From Derxia gummosa DSM 723 (GTDB taxonomy: Bacteria; Pseudomonadota; Gammaproteobacteria; Burkholderiales; Burkholderiaceae_E): a stretch of DNA of 64,000 nt. The translations under genes and the position numbers were made by a program. Positions 18,661 to 27,229 of this stretch are shown one piece after another. Under the pieces are notes generated by a model. The model was not told the DNA's origin. It saw only the letters and a list, made by a program, of their open reading frames with translations, and searched no databases. Where the stretch lies: assembly GCF_000482785.1 (NCBI RefSeq), contig NZ_AXWS01000008.1, forward strand, positions 744,001 through 808,000, given 5' to 3'. Positions within the stretch are counted from its first letter, which is position 1, and every line of letters begins with the position of its first letter.

Positions 18661-19710
18661 ATGATCGATCACTCCCCCGACACCGCCGCCGCGCCCTATG
18701 CCGGCTTCACACCCGAGCAGGTGCTCGATGCGCTCGACGCCCTGGGTTTTCTTACCGACGGTCGGTTGCTAGCGCTCAACAGCTACGAGAACCGCGTGTT
18801 CCAGGTCGGCATCGAGGACGCGGCGCCAGTAGTGGTCAAGGTGTACCGCCCCGGCCGCTGGACCGATGCGCAGATTGCGGAGGAGCACGCCTTCGTGACC
18901 GAGCTGGCCGCGCGCGAGATTCCGGTTGCGGCGCCGCTCCCGCTAGCGCGGGCTGACAGCGCTTGCATCGACCTGGCGGTGGACGCATGCGGCACGCTCG
19001 CCACGGTTCGCGGGCATCGCTACGCGGTGTTCCCGCGCTGCGTCGGCCGCGCACCCGAACTCGACCGCAGCGACACGCTCGAATGGATGGGCCGTTTTCT
19101 CGGCCGCATCCACGCAGTGGGCGCGATGGCGCGCTTCGCGACGCGGCCCGCCGTCGATCTCGACAGCTACGGCCGCGTTCCGCGCGACTGGCTGCTCGCC
19201 CACGCCGATATCCCGACCGGGCTGCGCGACGCCTGGAGCAGCACCGTCGGTCATGCGCTTGACCGCGTCGCCGCCTGCTTCGACCGCGCCGGCGACGTCG
19301 CCACGCTGCGCCTGCACGGTGACTGCCACGCCGGCAATGTGCTCTGGAACGATCGCGGCGATCCGCCCGGCCCCTGCTTCGTCGACTTCGACGATGCCCG
19401 CAGCGGCCCCGCCGTGCAGGATCTGTGGATGCTGCTGTCGGGCGACCGCGCCTCGATGAGCGCCCAGTTCTGCGACGTGCTCGCCGGCTACGAGGACTTC
19501 ATGGAGTTCGACCGCCGGGAGCTGCACCTGATCGAGGCGTTGCGCACGTTGCGTCTTATCCATTACTCCGCCTGGCTGGCGCAGCGCTGGAGCGATCCGG
19601 CTTTTCCGGCCGCCTTTCCGTGGTTTGGCAGCGAGAAGTACTGGCAGGACCGCATCCTCGAACTGCGCGAACAGATCGCGCTCATGGACGAGGCGCCGCT
19701 GGTGGTCTGA
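18661..19710 (+). CDS. srkA: Stress response serine/threonine kinase, SrkA/YihE family
   Basis: 349 residues with the aminoglycoside phosphotransferase/choline kinase-like fold. The catalytic loop is [13 protein letters not shown] with His219, Asp221 and Asn226, and the metal-binding Asp follows in [17 protein letters not shown]. The N-terminus includes [18 protein letters not shown] and [20 protein letters not shown], where the Lys of VVKVYRP is the ATP-binding lysine. In E. coli SrkA is a cytosolic protein kinase that counteracts MazEF-linked and Cpx-linked cell death. The start fits the family length. It is the first of two plus-strand genes, with yaeQ 100 bases downstream. Confidence 0.9.
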   Translation: MIDHSPDTAAAPYAGFTPEQVLDALDALGFLTDGRLLALNSYENRVFQVGIEDAAPVVVKVYRPGRWTDAQIAEEHAFVTELAAREIPVAAPLPLARADSACIDLAVDACGTLATVRGHRYAVFPRCVGRAPELDRSDTLEWMGRFLGRIHAVGAMARFATRPAVDLDSYGRVPRDWLLAHADIPTGLRDAWSSTVGHALDRVAACFDRAGDVATLRLHGDCHAGNVLWNDRGDPPGPCFVDFDDARSGPAVQDLWMLLSGDRASMSAQFCDVLAGYEDFMEFDRRELHLIEALRTLRLIHYSAWLAQRWSDPAFPAAFPWFGSEKYWQDRILELREQIALMDEAPLVV

Positions 19711-19812
19711 CGCCGGGCCGCCATGCGCCGCCGGTCATGCGGCCGGCCCGCCACGCTCGCCCGCCGCCCGCCGCTCGCTGGCCTTCATCCGCACAACCGA
19801 CATCCGCTCGCC

Positions 19813-20361
19813 ATGGCTCTTCGCTCCACCGTCTTCAAGGCCCAGCTCCAGGTCAACGACCTCGACCGCCACTACTACGCCAGCCACGCGCTCACGCTCG
19901 CGCGTCATCCGTCCGAGACCGACGAGCGCCTGATGGTGCGGCTGCTCGCCTTCGGCCTGAACGCCGACGAAAGCCTGCTGTTCGGCGCCGGCCTCAGCAC
20001 CGACGACGAAGCCGATCTCTGGCAGCGTGACTACACCGGTCGCATCACGCTGTGGATCGACGTCGGCCTGCCCGACCCGCGTCTCGTCAAGAAGGCCGCC
20101 GCCCGCGCCGACCGGGTGATCGTCTATGCCTACGGGCGCACCGCCGGCCTGTGGTGGGACAAGAGCCGGGGCGAGTTGGAGCGCCTGGGCAATCTGGATG
20201 TGTACCGGCTCGACACCGAACTGACGCAGACGCTTGCGCGTCTTGCCGAGCGGGCGATGCAGTTCGACTGCACGGTGCAGGACGGCTCGGTGCTGTTCTC
20301 GACCAGCGACGACTCCTACCAGCTCAGCCCCGAGCCGCTGCTGCGACCTGCTGGCTGCTAG
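19813..20361 (+). CDS. yaeQ: YaeQ family protein
   Basis: 182 residues from the ATG at 19813, beginning MALRSTVFKAQLQVNDLDRH. The TLARHPSETDERLMVRLLAF segment, GLSTDDEADLW, LWIDVGLPDPRLVKKAA and the closing QDGSVLFSTSDDSYQL follow the YaeQ family along its whole length. The fold belongs to the PD-(D/E)xK nuclease superfamily, but the biological role is poorly known; YaeQ was once linked to RfaH-like transcription antitermination, which was later doubted. The last 38 bases overlap, tail to tail, the 3' end of a small minus-strand frame. Confidence 0.9.
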   Translation: MALRSTVFKAQLQVNDLDRHYYASHALTLARHPSETDERLMVRLLAFGLNADESLLFGAGLSTDDEADLWQRDYTGRITLWIDVGLPDPRLVKKAAARADRVIVYAYGRTAGLWWDKSRGELERLGNLDVYRLDTELTQTLARLAERAMQFDCTVQDGSVLFSTSDDSYQLSPEPLLRPAGC

Positions 20362-20626
20362 GCGGCCACCGTGCCGCGCGCCGTCGTGTCGATCGCGGCG
20401 GATCGGTCGATGTGCTGGCGCCGGCGTCGGAAGATGTCACCGTCTCCGGCTTCACCTGACCCAGTGGCAGGAAGGTGATGATCAGCGTCCGATCGCCCGG
20501 CGAACAGTTGAGGAAGTAGCCGCCTTCCAGTGCTCGCTGGAAGGCGGCGCTGCCATCCGCCATCTGGCGCGGCCGGTCGCCGAATAGCACCCTGTCGGCC
20601 GGCGACAGCAAATGCGTCGTCGTCAT
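20324..20626 (-). CDS. Small hypothetical protein
   Basis: A 100-residue frame beginning MTTTHLLSPADRVLFGDRPR at the ATG at 20626, ten bases after the stop of the outer-membrane protein gene. The first 55 residues look like an ordinary folded protein (FQRALEGGYFLNCSPGDRTL, then IITFLPLG); the last 45 are Ser/Thr/Arg/Ala-rich and overlap the end of yaeQ. No family is recognised. Codon use in the first half supports coding. The tail overlap with yaeQ and the lack of homology leave doubt. Confidence 0.4.
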   Translation of the reverse strand: MTTTHLLSPADRVLFGDRPRQMADGSAAFQRALEGGYFLNCSPGDRTLIITFLPLGQVKPETVTSSDAGASTSTDPPRSTRRRAARWPPSSQQVAAAARG

Positions 20627-20636
20627 GACTTGCCGG

Positions 20637-21233
20637 TCAGAACCGGATGCCGCCGTACACACCCACCTGATAGCGCGGCGCGACCGCCTTGGCGAAATCG
20701 CTGCCGCCGGCATTGGCCGGCAGGCTGTCGCGGGTGAGGGCATAGGCGCCCTCGAAGCGCAGGAAGGGCGACACCACCGGCGTCGGCAGCGACCAGCCGA
20801 AGCCCACGCGCGCCCAGGGACGGGTGAAGTCGTGGTCCTCGCTGCCACCGGCGGCGCGATCGAGCGTCACCACCTCTCGGCGCAGTTCGAGGCCGGCATT
20901 GAGGTTGACGAGCAGCTTCCAGTCGGCCTGCACGCCGAGCGAGGTGTAGCCGAAGCTCGCGCGGTTCCAGGCGGCCGACGGTGCGCTCGCGATGTCGTCC
21001 GACACCTTGTCGTGCCAGCCGCCGGTGATGCCGACCTCGGCCACACCAAGATTCACGAGCGTGTAGGCGCCGCGCAGGCCCACGCCATGCGGCTTGATGA
21101 AGCCGACATGGGTGCCGCCGCCATCCTGCGACGGTGTGAACTGCTGGTCCAGCAGCAGGCCGAGTTCATGCGCGCTGGCGGGCAGGGCGGTGGCACCCGC
21201 AAGGGCGAGGGAGAGGAGGGCGATGCGTTTCAT
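20637..21233 (-). CDS. Outer-membrane beta-barrel family protein
   Basis: 198 residues with a clear signal peptide (MKRIALLSLALAGATALPASA, cleavage after the second ASA). The mature part alternates polar and aromatic residues (RASFGYTSLGVQADWKLL, PWARVGFGWSLPTPVV) and ends with Phe (YQVGVYGGIRF), as an outer-membrane barrel recognised by BamA would. It is small, consistent with an eight-stranded OmpW/OmpA-like barrel. It may be cotranscribed with the small hypothetical gene downstream. The substrate or role is unknown; porin, adhesin or stress protein are all possible. Confidence 0.65.
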   Translation of the reverse strand: MKRIALLSLALAGATALPASAHELGLLLDQQFTPSQDGGGTHVGFIKPHGVGLRGAYTLVNLGVAEVGITGGWHDKVSDDIASAPSAAWNRASFGYTSLGVQADWKLLVNLNAGLELRREVVTLDRAAGGSEDHDFTRPWARVGFGWSLPTPVVSPFLRFEGAYALTRDSLPANAGGSDFAKAVAPRYQVGVYGGIRF

Positions 21234-21277
21234 GGGTGTCCTTGTTCCAGTAGGCGGGCCGTTGACATCGGCCTGGT

Positions 21278-23206
21278 TCAGACGGAACTGAGCCCGACGA
21301 TGCTCGAGCGCGCGGTGAGCGGCGCGCTGACGATCGCGATGGGCGCAGTGGCGGTGGCGCTGGCTGCCGCGTCGTTCTGGGCCGCCCGCAGGGCTGCCCA
21401 GGCTTCATCGCCAGCGGGCGGAAAGCGGTTGATGAAGCGCAGCGCCGCCGGATAGGGAAACACGCTTTCAATGTGCCCCTTGCCGATGCGGTTCTTCAGT
21501 CCTTGCCAGAATTCCGCTGTGAACAGGTCACCGTGGTACGCAAGCAATATGTCGCGCACCTTCGGATTGCCGAGCAGGAAGGGCTTGAACTCCTCGGGAA
21601 AGACGTCGTACTTGCCGACCGAGTACCAGACCTCGCCCGACATCTCGTCCTCCTCGTTGCGCGGCGTCGGGATGCGACGGAAGTTCATCGTCGTCATGTA
21701 CTCGATCTCGTCGTAGTCGTAGAACACGACCCGGCCCTGGCGCGACACGCCGAAGTTCTTGTAGAGCATGTCGCCCGGGAAGATGTTGGCCGCCGCGAGC
21801 TCCTTGATCGCATTGCCGAACTCGATCAGCGCGCGCTTCAGCTCCGAGTCGTCGGCCTGCTGCATGTGGATGTTGAGCGGACGCATGTAGCGCTCGATGT
21901 AGCAGTGGCGCAGCACGACCGTGTCCTTGCTCAGCTGCACCATCGACGGCGCCAGGTCCATCAGCTCGTCAAGCAATTCCTGCGAGAAGCGTGAGCGCGG
22001 GAAGGCGACATCGCTGTATTCGAGCGTGTCGGCCATGCGACCCAGGCGGTCGTGCTGCTTCACGAGCTGGAACTTCTCGCGCACCAGGGCGCGCGTCGTG
22101 TCCTTGGTGCTGCCGATCTTGTCCTTGATGACCTTGAACACATACGGGAAGGACGGCAGGCAGAACACCAGCATCACGAGGCCGCGGATGCCGGGCGCGA
22201 TCTGGAACTCGTCGGTCGAGTGCTGGAGGTGGTCGAGAAAGTCGCGGTAGAACAGCGTCTTGCCGAACTTCTGCAGGCCCACCATCGAGTACAGCTCGGC
22301 CTTGGGCTTGTTAGGCATCATCTGGCGCAGGAAGCGCACATAGGCCGCCGGCACGTCCATCGCCACGAAGAAGTAGGACCGCGCGAACGAGAACAGCGTA
22401 AGGATGTGGTCGCGGTCCAGCAGCAGCGCATCGATCGTGAGCGAATCGCGCCGCTCGTGGCGGATCGCCAGCGCGAAGGGCTGCTCGCGGAAGCCGTTGA
22501 TGACCTTGCCGATCAGATAGCAGGCCTTGTTGCGGAAGAACGGCGAGCGCAGCACCTGCACCTGGTGGTTGGGCAGCGGCCGGAAGTTGTCGGGCAGCAC
22601 CTCGGCCAGCGCGCGCTCGATGCAATCGAGGTCGTAATCGAGGTTGGCGAAGGGCACGGCAAAGTCGATATCCGAGATCATTTCGCGGAACACGCGGCGC
22701 AGCCCAGTGAGCGGCGTCTCGTTCTCGTCGCGGAAATCGAGCGGGTAGTAGCTCTTGTACGAAGGCTGATCGGCGTCGAGATACTCGGTCGAGATCGTCG
22801 GCCGGACGAAGATGAAATCGTTGTGGTAGTACTCGCGCCGCACCAGCTTGCAGACCACTGAATTGAAGAAGCTCTCGGCGCACTCGGGCTGCATGTGGTC
22901 TAGCAGCAGGTCGACGTACTCGAACTTCACGCGCTGCCACACGTCCTCGTCGCCGAGCGTGGCCGAGAACTCGTTCTCGATGCGCTCGACCGTCTCGCTC
23001 ACGCGCAGGTCGTAGAAGCGGATCCGGTCGCTCGCCGCCTGCTGCACGCCATGCCAGTCGGCGCGCTCGAAGCGATCCTTGGCGAGCGCCGACGTTTCGC
23101 GGAACAGCCGGTAGTGCTTGTTGAAGCCCCACAGGATCACTTGCGAGATCGCCTGGGCGAGGCTGCGCGCTTCATTGGCCGAGCGCTTGGCGGTGGTCTG
23201 GCTCAT
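21278..23206 (-). CDS. aceK: Isocitrate dehydrogenase kinase/phosphatase
   Basis: 642 residues from the ATG at 23206, which has a strong GGGGGG ribosome-binding site; an upstream in-frame start would overlap the terminator of the neighbouring gene. AceK phosphorylates and dephosphorylates isocitrate dehydrogenase at the branch between TCA cycle and glyoxylate bypass. The C-terminal kinase part contains ANIFPGDMLYKNFGVSRQGR followed by VVFYDYDEIEYMTTMNFR, where the Asp and Asn residues coordinate metal and ATP. The C-terminal tail after about residue 595 is Ala/Ser/Thr-rich and longer than in E. coli. aceA and aceB are not nearby. Confidence 0.95.
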   Translation of the reverse strand: MSQTTAKRSANEARSLAQAISQVILWGFNKHYRLFRETSALAKDRFERADWHGVQQAASDRIRFYDLRVSETVERIENEFSATLGDEDVWQRVKFEYVDLLLDHMQPECAESFFNSVVCKLVRREYYHNDFIFVRPTISTEYLDADQPSYKSYYPLDFRDENETPLTGLRRVFREMISDIDFAVPFANLDYDLDCIERALAEVLPDNFRPLPNHQVQVLRSPFFRNKACYLIGKVINGFREQPFALAIRHERRDSLTIDALLLDRDHILTLFSFARSYFFVAMDVPAAYVRFLRQMMPNKPKAELYSMVGLQKFGKTLFYRDFLDHLQHSTDEFQIAPGIRGLVMLVFCLPSFPYVFKVIKDKIGSTKDTTRALVREKFQLVKQHDRLGRMADTLEYSDVAFPRSRFSQELLDELMDLAPSMVQLSKDTVVLRHCYIERYMRPLNIHMQQADDSELKRALIEFGNAIKELAAANIFPGDMLYKNFGVSRQGRVVFYDYDEIEYMTTMNFRRIPTPRNEEDEMSGEVWYSVGKYDVFPEEFKPFLLGNPKVRDILLAYHGDLFTAEFWQGLKNRIGKGHIESVFPYPAALRFINRFPPAGDEAWAALRAAQNDAAASATATAPIAIVSAPLTARSSIVGLSSV

Positions 23207-23235
23207 CTCCCCCCCTGATCGAGCGTGGGTACAGC

Positions 23236-23272
23236 AATAAAAAAGGCGCTCCCGGTTGCCCGGAAGCGCCTT
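23236..23272 (-). terminator. Rho-independent terminator after the peptidylprolyl isomerase gene
   Basis: Arms AAGGCGCT (23265-23272 read on the minus strand) and AGCGCCTT enclose a further CCGG pairing, followed by TTTTTTATTG on the minus strand. It lies 27 bases after the stop at 23299 and before the aceK ribosome-binding site, so aceK has its own promoter or depends on read-through. Confidence 0.88.
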
Positions 23273-23298
23273 CATGTCAGTGCGACGCTGGCTGCAAA

Positions 23299-24099
23299 TT
23301 ATTGAACCTTGGCGGCGTCGCGCAACTGCTTCTGGTAGGCCGCGAGCTTCTTCTGTTGCAGCGAATCCTGGATCTGCTTCTTGACCTGCTCGAACGGCGG
23401 GAACTGCATTGCGCGCGTGTCCTCGAGCTTGATGACGTGGTAGCCGAACTGGGTCTTGACCGGCGTGTCGGTAGTCTGACCCTTGTTCAGCTTGGTGAGC
23501 GCCTCGGCGAATTCGGGCACGTAGTTAGTGGCCGGCGCCCAGTCGAGATCGCCGCCGTTGGCTGCCGAACCCGGGTCCTTCGATTGCTTGGCCAGGTCTT
23601 CGAACTTCGCGCCGCCCTTGAGCTTGGCGATGATGGCCTTGGCGTCCTCTTCCTTCTCCACGAGGATGTGGCGGGCGTGGTACTCCTGGCCACCACCCAT
23701 GCGGGCCTTGGCCTGGTCGTACTCGGCCTGCACCTCGGCATCAGTCACGGGATGACCCTTGAGGTAGTCCTGCGCGAGCGCGCTGAACAAGATGCGCTGA
23801 CGCGCGTTCTCGAGCGCGAGCTTGATGTCCGGACGGTCGGCGATCTTCTGCTTGGTGGCTTCCTGCATGAAGACTTCGCGCATCACAAGGTCTTCACGGA
23901 TCTGGCTGCGCAACTCCGGCGTGTCGGGCTGGCCCTGCTTCTTCACCTCGGCGACGATTTCATCGACCTTGGCCGACGGAATGGCCTTGCCGTTAACGAC
24001 GGCAGCGTTCTGCGCAAACGCCGGCGCGCTCAGGGCGACGGTCATGAGCGTCGTGGCGGCGGCCGACGAGCCGACCGTCAGGAGTTGCTTCAACTTCAT
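23299..24099 (-). CDS. Periplasmic parvulin-type peptidylprolyl cis-trans isomerase
   Basis: 266 residues from the ATG at 24099 (AGGA just upstream). The signal peptide runs to about residue 30 (MTVALSAPAFA, then QNAAVVNGK). A SurA/PrsA-like N-terminal helical part precedes the parvulin domain at about residues 130-225, with EYHARHILVEKEEDAKAII, the K-x-G-A-x-F-x-x-L-A element, NGGDLDWA and TQFGYHVIKLEDTR. It should assist folding of periplasmic and outer-membrane proteins. Similar genes next to bolA and yciB are common in Burkholderiales. The gene ends in a strong terminator. Confidence 0.92.
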   Translation of the reverse strand: MKLKQLLTVGSSAAATTLMTVALSAPAFAQNAAVVNGKAIPSAKVDEIVAEVKKQGQPDTPELRSQIREDLVMREVFMQEATKQKIADRPDIKLALENARQRILFSALAQDYLKGHPVTDAEVQAEYDQAKARMGGGQEYHARHILVEKEEDAKAIIAKLKGGAKFEDLAKQSKDPGSAANGGDLDWAPATNYVPEFAEALTKLNKGQTTDTPVKTQFGYHVIKLEDTRAMQFPPFEQVKKQIQDSLQQKKLAAYQKQLRDAAKVQ

Positions 24100-24247
24100 G
24101 TAGGAGTCCTCGGGGATTGGTTGAACACGAGTGCCGATGACGTCGGCCACGCGCTGGCGGCCGGTTCGGCGGTGCTCACTGGGAAATGAGCCTGGGGCTC
24201 GTGAAGGGACAAGACTGATGCTTTTGCGATCGGCGGGTGCTGTTGCC

Positions 24248-24520
24248 TCAGACCTCTGACGGGCCCTTGGCGTCGATGGCCAGCGCGTGGATGCGGGTCT
24301 GCATCAGCGGGCCGAGGGCATCATACACAAGGCGATGACGCGCCACGGAACGCTTGCCCTCGAACTCGTCGGCCACGATAGCGACGGTGTAATGGCCACC
24401 GGCTCCAGCCGCCTGATGGCCCGCATGCTCGTGCGAATCGTCCTCAATGTGCAGCGAATGCACGGTCAGCTTCGCGCGCAATGCCTGCTCGATGAAATCG
24501 GGGGTGTCGGCCTGGGACAT
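24248..24520 (-). CDS. BolA family protein
   Basis: 90 residues. The core VARHRLVYDALGPLMQTRIH and the C-terminal ALAIDAKGP are typical of BolA, including the invariant His of the RHRLVY helix. BolA proteins partner with monothiol glutaredoxins to bind [2Fe-2S] clusters and influence morphology and stress responses. The loop at residues 27-45 contains several His residues (DDSHEHAGHQAAGAGGHY), more than usual, in the region that supplies the cluster-binding ligand. It starts right after yciB and is probably cotranscribed with it. Confidence 0.88.
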   Translation of the reverse strand: MSQADTPDFIEQALRAKLTVHSLHIEDDSHEHAGHQAAGAGGHYTVAIVADEFEGKRSVARHRLVYDALGPLMQTRIHALAIDAKGPSEV

Positions 24521-24521
24521 G

Positions 24522-25145
24522 TCAGTTCTCCTCGCGTGGAAGATGGCGACCGAGCCAGACAGCCTGTCCGACCACGAAGGCCAGCATCAGGCCCATCGAG
24601 CCGAACATCTTGAAGTTCACCCAGGTCTCGGTCGGGAAGTTGAAGGCGACGAACAGGTTGATGCAGCCCATCGCCACGAAGAAGCCGATCCAGGCCATCA
24701 GCAGCCGCAGCCACACCGACTCGGGCAACTCGATTTCGGCGCCCATCATCTTGCGGATGAAGTTGTTGCCGAAGCCGAATTGCGCGACCGCGAGGCCGAT
24801 GCCCGAGGCCCAGTAGAGGACGGTCGGCTTCCACTTGATGAAGGTGTCGTCGTGGAACCAGAGCGTCGCGCCGCCGAACACCACGACGATGCCGAGGCTG
24901 ATCCACAGCATCGGCTCGATGCGCTTGCGGCGCAGCAGCAGCCAGATCACCTGCATCAGCGTGCCGACGATGGTGGCGATGGTGGCCCACATGACGGGCG
25001 CTTCCTTGGCGCCGATCTCTCCGCCTGAGGCAAGCGCGCCGAACCAGTGCGTGGCGAGCGCGGCGGCGGCATCGGGGCTTATCTCCGCGACTTTGAAGGC
25101 AGCAAAGAAAAGCGCGACAGGGAAGAGATCGAACAACAGCTTCAT
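24522..25145 (-). CDS. yciB: Inner membrane protein YciB (intracellular septation protein A family)
   Basis: 207 residues with five or six predicted membrane segments, starting MKLLFDLFPVALFFAAFKVA. Typical family pieces are RRKRIEPMLWISLGIVVVFG, DDTFIKWKPTVLYWASGIG and FNFPTETWVNFKMFGSMGL. YciB is an inner-membrane protein tied to envelope maintenance and cell division. The stop is followed one base later by the BolA gene start, a common arrangement in betaproteobacteria. Length is slightly above the E. coli protein because of an extended first loop (residues 28-50). Confidence 0.94.
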   Translation of the reverse strand: MKLLFDLFPVALFFAAFKVAEISPDAAAALATHWFGALASGGEIGAKEAPVMWATIATIVGTLMQVIWLLLRRKRIEPMLWISLGIVVVFGGATLWFHDDTFIKWKPTVLYWASGIGLAVAQFGFGNNFIRKMMGAEIELPESVWLRLLMAWIGFFVAMGCINLFVAFNFPTETWVNFKMFGSMGLMLAFVVGQAVWLGRHLPREEN

Positions 25146-25199
25146 GCGGGTTCCGGCGGGTGGCGATGGCGGCGGATTGTAGTCAGCCGGGCTTTCGGT

Positions 25200-25604
25200 T
25201 CAGGTCGACTCGAAGGCGAGGGAGGCTGAATTGATGCAGTACCGCAAGCCGGTGGGCGGCGGGCCGTCCGGAAAGACGTGGCCGAGGTGGGCGTCGCAGA
25301 CCTTGCACAGCACCTCGGTGCGGATCATCCCGTGGCTGGTGTCGCGGCGCTCCTCGACCTTGTCCGGGTCGAGCGCGCGGAAATAGCTCGGCCAGCCGCA
25401 GCCCGAGTCGAACTTGGTGTCGGACTCGAACAGCGCGGTGCCGCAGCAGACGCAGCGGTAGATGCCGTGCTCGTGGTGATCCCAGTAACGGCCGGTGAAG
25501 GCCTGCTCGGTGTAGGCCTTGCGGGTGACGAGGTATTGCATCTCGTCGAGCTGGGCGCGCCATTCCTCGGCGGTCTTCACGACTTTCTTGGGTGCTTCGG
25601 ACAT
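25200..25604 (-). CDS. msrB: Peptide methionine-(R)-S-oxide reductase MsrB
   Basis: 134 residues. MsrB reduces the R-form of methionine sulfoxide in proteins. The catalytic Cys123 sits in RYCINSASL, and the structural zinc is held by Cys51 and Cys54 (YRCVCCG) and by Cys100 and Cys103 ([11 protein letters not shown]). The substrate loop CGWPSYF and the HGMIRTEV segment are intact. No signal peptide, so it is cytosolic. It lies 47 bases downstream of selO on the same strand, and both deal with oxidative damage or redox signalling. Confidence 0.97.
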   Translation of the reverse strand: MSEAPKKVVKTAEEWRAQLDEMQYLVTRKAYTEQAFTGRYWDHHEHGIYRCVCCGTALFESDTKFDSGCGWPSYFRALDPDKVEERRDTSHGMIRTEVLCKVCDAHLGHVFPDGPPPTGLRYCINSASLAFEST

Positions 25605-25651
25605 CGCTTGTCTCCGTGGTGAGCCGGCGTCATGGGCCGGCGATTGTCGGT

Positions 25652-27175
25652 TCAGCTGGAGCAGCTCACCGCGAGCCCGTTGGCCCAGTCGGGCGGCGGG
25701 GCGGCGTAGCGCTCGAACTCGGGCTGCTCGTCGAAGGGATGGCGCAGGCAGCGCAGCACGTCGGCGATCTCGGAGAAATCGCCATCACGCGCCGCGCGGA
25801 TCGCGCCCTCGGCGATCCAGTTGCGCAGCACGTATTTGGGGTTGACGGCGTTCATCGCGGCGCGGCGGTCGGCGTCGGTGCGCGGCGGGTCGAGCGCGAG
25901 GCGGGCGCGCCATTGCGCGAGCCAGCGGTCGCAGGCGTCGCGGTCGATGAACTGGTCGCGCAGCGGCGCGTCGGCGCCGGAACGGTCGGCCTCGGCCACC
26001 TCGGCGGGCAGCTGGGCGAGCGCGCGATGGACGGTCGTGAAGTCGGGATGGTTGTCCTGGAGCAGCTGGAACCAGTCGCGGATGAGCCGGTCGTCGCTCT
26101 CGTGCGCGGTGGCGAGGCCGAACTTGGCGCGCATGAGCGCGAAGAACGTGTCGTTGTAGCCGGGGCCGAAGCCGTCTTCGATCGCCTTGCGCGCGGCGTC
26201 GGCGTCGTCGATGAGGGGGTAGAGCGCGTTGCCGAGGCGGTAGAGGTTCCAGTGCGCGATCTGCGGCTGGGCGCGGTAGGCGTAGCGGCCGTCGCTGTCG
26301 GAGTGGTTGCAGATGTGCAGCGCGTCGAAGGCTTCCATGAAGCCGAAGGGGCCGTAGTCGAGCGTGAGGCCGAGGATGGACATGTTGTCGGTGTTCATCA
26401 CGCCGTGCATGAAGCCGACCGCCTGCCAGTGGGCAACCATCCGGCCGGTGCGCAGTGCCACTTCTTTGAGCAGCGCGGCGTAGGGCTGGGGCTCGCCGCG
26501 CAGCTGCGGGTACTGGGTGTCGATGACGAAATCGGCCAGCGTGCGCAGCTGGTCGTGGCGCTTGAGCGCCGCCCAGTGCTCGAAGGAGCCGAAGCGCACG
26601 AAGCTCGGCGCGAGCCGGGTCACGACGGCGGCCGTCTCGACCGTCTCGCGCGCCACGGGCTGGGGCGAGCCGGTGATGCACAGCGCCCGCGTGGTCGGGA
26701 TGCCGAGCGCGGCCATGGCCTCGGAGCAGAGGAATTCGCGGATGGAAGAGCGCAGCACGGCGCGGCCGTCGGCGAAGCGGGAGTAGGGCGTCTGGCCGCC
26801 CCCCTTGATCTGCACCTCGAAGTGACCATGCGAGGTTTCGAGCTCGCCGAGCAGATGGGCGCGGCCGTCGCCGAGCTGACCGGCCCAGACGCCGAACTGG
26901 TGGCCCGAATACACGGCGGCGAGCGCCTGGGTGCCGCCGAGCGTGCGGTTGCCCGAGAACATCTCGACGATGTCGCGGCGCTCGAATTCGGCTGGGTCGA
27001 GGTCGAGCAGACGGCAGGCATCGCGGCTCACGGCGACGAGGTGGGGCGAGGGCAGCGGAACCGGATCGACCTCGGCATAGAAATCACCGGGCAGATGGCG
27101 GGCGAAACGGTTCGCGAACTGCATTCCCTTCGGCCAGGCGGCGCCTTTGCCCGGCTCAGAGCTTCGGTCGTTCAT
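25652..27175 (-). CDS. selO: Protein adenylyltransferase SelO (YdiU)
   Basis: 507 residues. SelO is a pseudokinase-fold enzyme that transfers AMP to protein hydroxyls. Recognisable elements are [20 protein letters not shown], the Lys-containing [20 protein letters not shown] nucleotide-binding region, [20 protein letters not shown] with the catalytic Asp and metal-binding Asn/Asp, and [15 protein letters not shown]. The C-terminal VSCSS carries the cysteine that replaces selenocysteine of eukaryotic SelO. It is upstream of msrB on the same strand, a reasonable redox pairing. Confidence 0.96.
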   Translation of the reverse strand: MNDRSSEPGKGAAWPKGMQFANRFARHLPGDFYAEVDPVPLPSPHLVAVSRDACRLLDLDPAEFERRDIVEMFSGNRTLGGTQALAAVYSGHQFGVWAGQLGDGRAHLLGELETSHGHFEVQIKGGGQTPYSRFADGRAVLRSSIREFLCSEAMAALGIPTTRALCITGSPQPVARETVETAAVVTRLAPSFVRFGSFEHWAALKRHDQLRTLADFVIDTQYPQLRGEPQPYAALLKEVALRTGRMVAHWQAVGFMHGVMNTDNMSILGLTLDYGPFGFMEAFDALHICNHSDSDGRYAYRAQPQIAHWNLYRLGNALYPLIDDADAARKAIEDGFGPGYNDTFFALMRAKFGLATAHESDDRLIRDWFQLLQDNHPDFTTVHRALAQLPAEVAEADRSGADAPLRDQFIDRDACDRWLAQWRARLALDPPRTDADRRAAMNAVNPKYVLRNWIAEGAIRAARDGDFSEIADVLRCLRHPFDEQPEFERYAAPPPDWANGLAVSCSS

Positions 27176-27203
27176 GACGGGCTCCTGTTGTGTTGTGGGA
27201 GAC

Positions 27204-27221
27204 GGGCCGCGCGCACGGCCC
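27204..27221. other. Short hairpin between glnD and selO
   Basis: GGGCCG and CGGCCC form a 6-bp stem around a 6-base loop in the 54-base gap between glnD (stop 27230) and selO (start 27175). No T-run follows on the minus strand, so it is at most a weak or factor-dependent terminator. Confidence 0.35.
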
Positions 27222-27229
27222 GACCCGCA

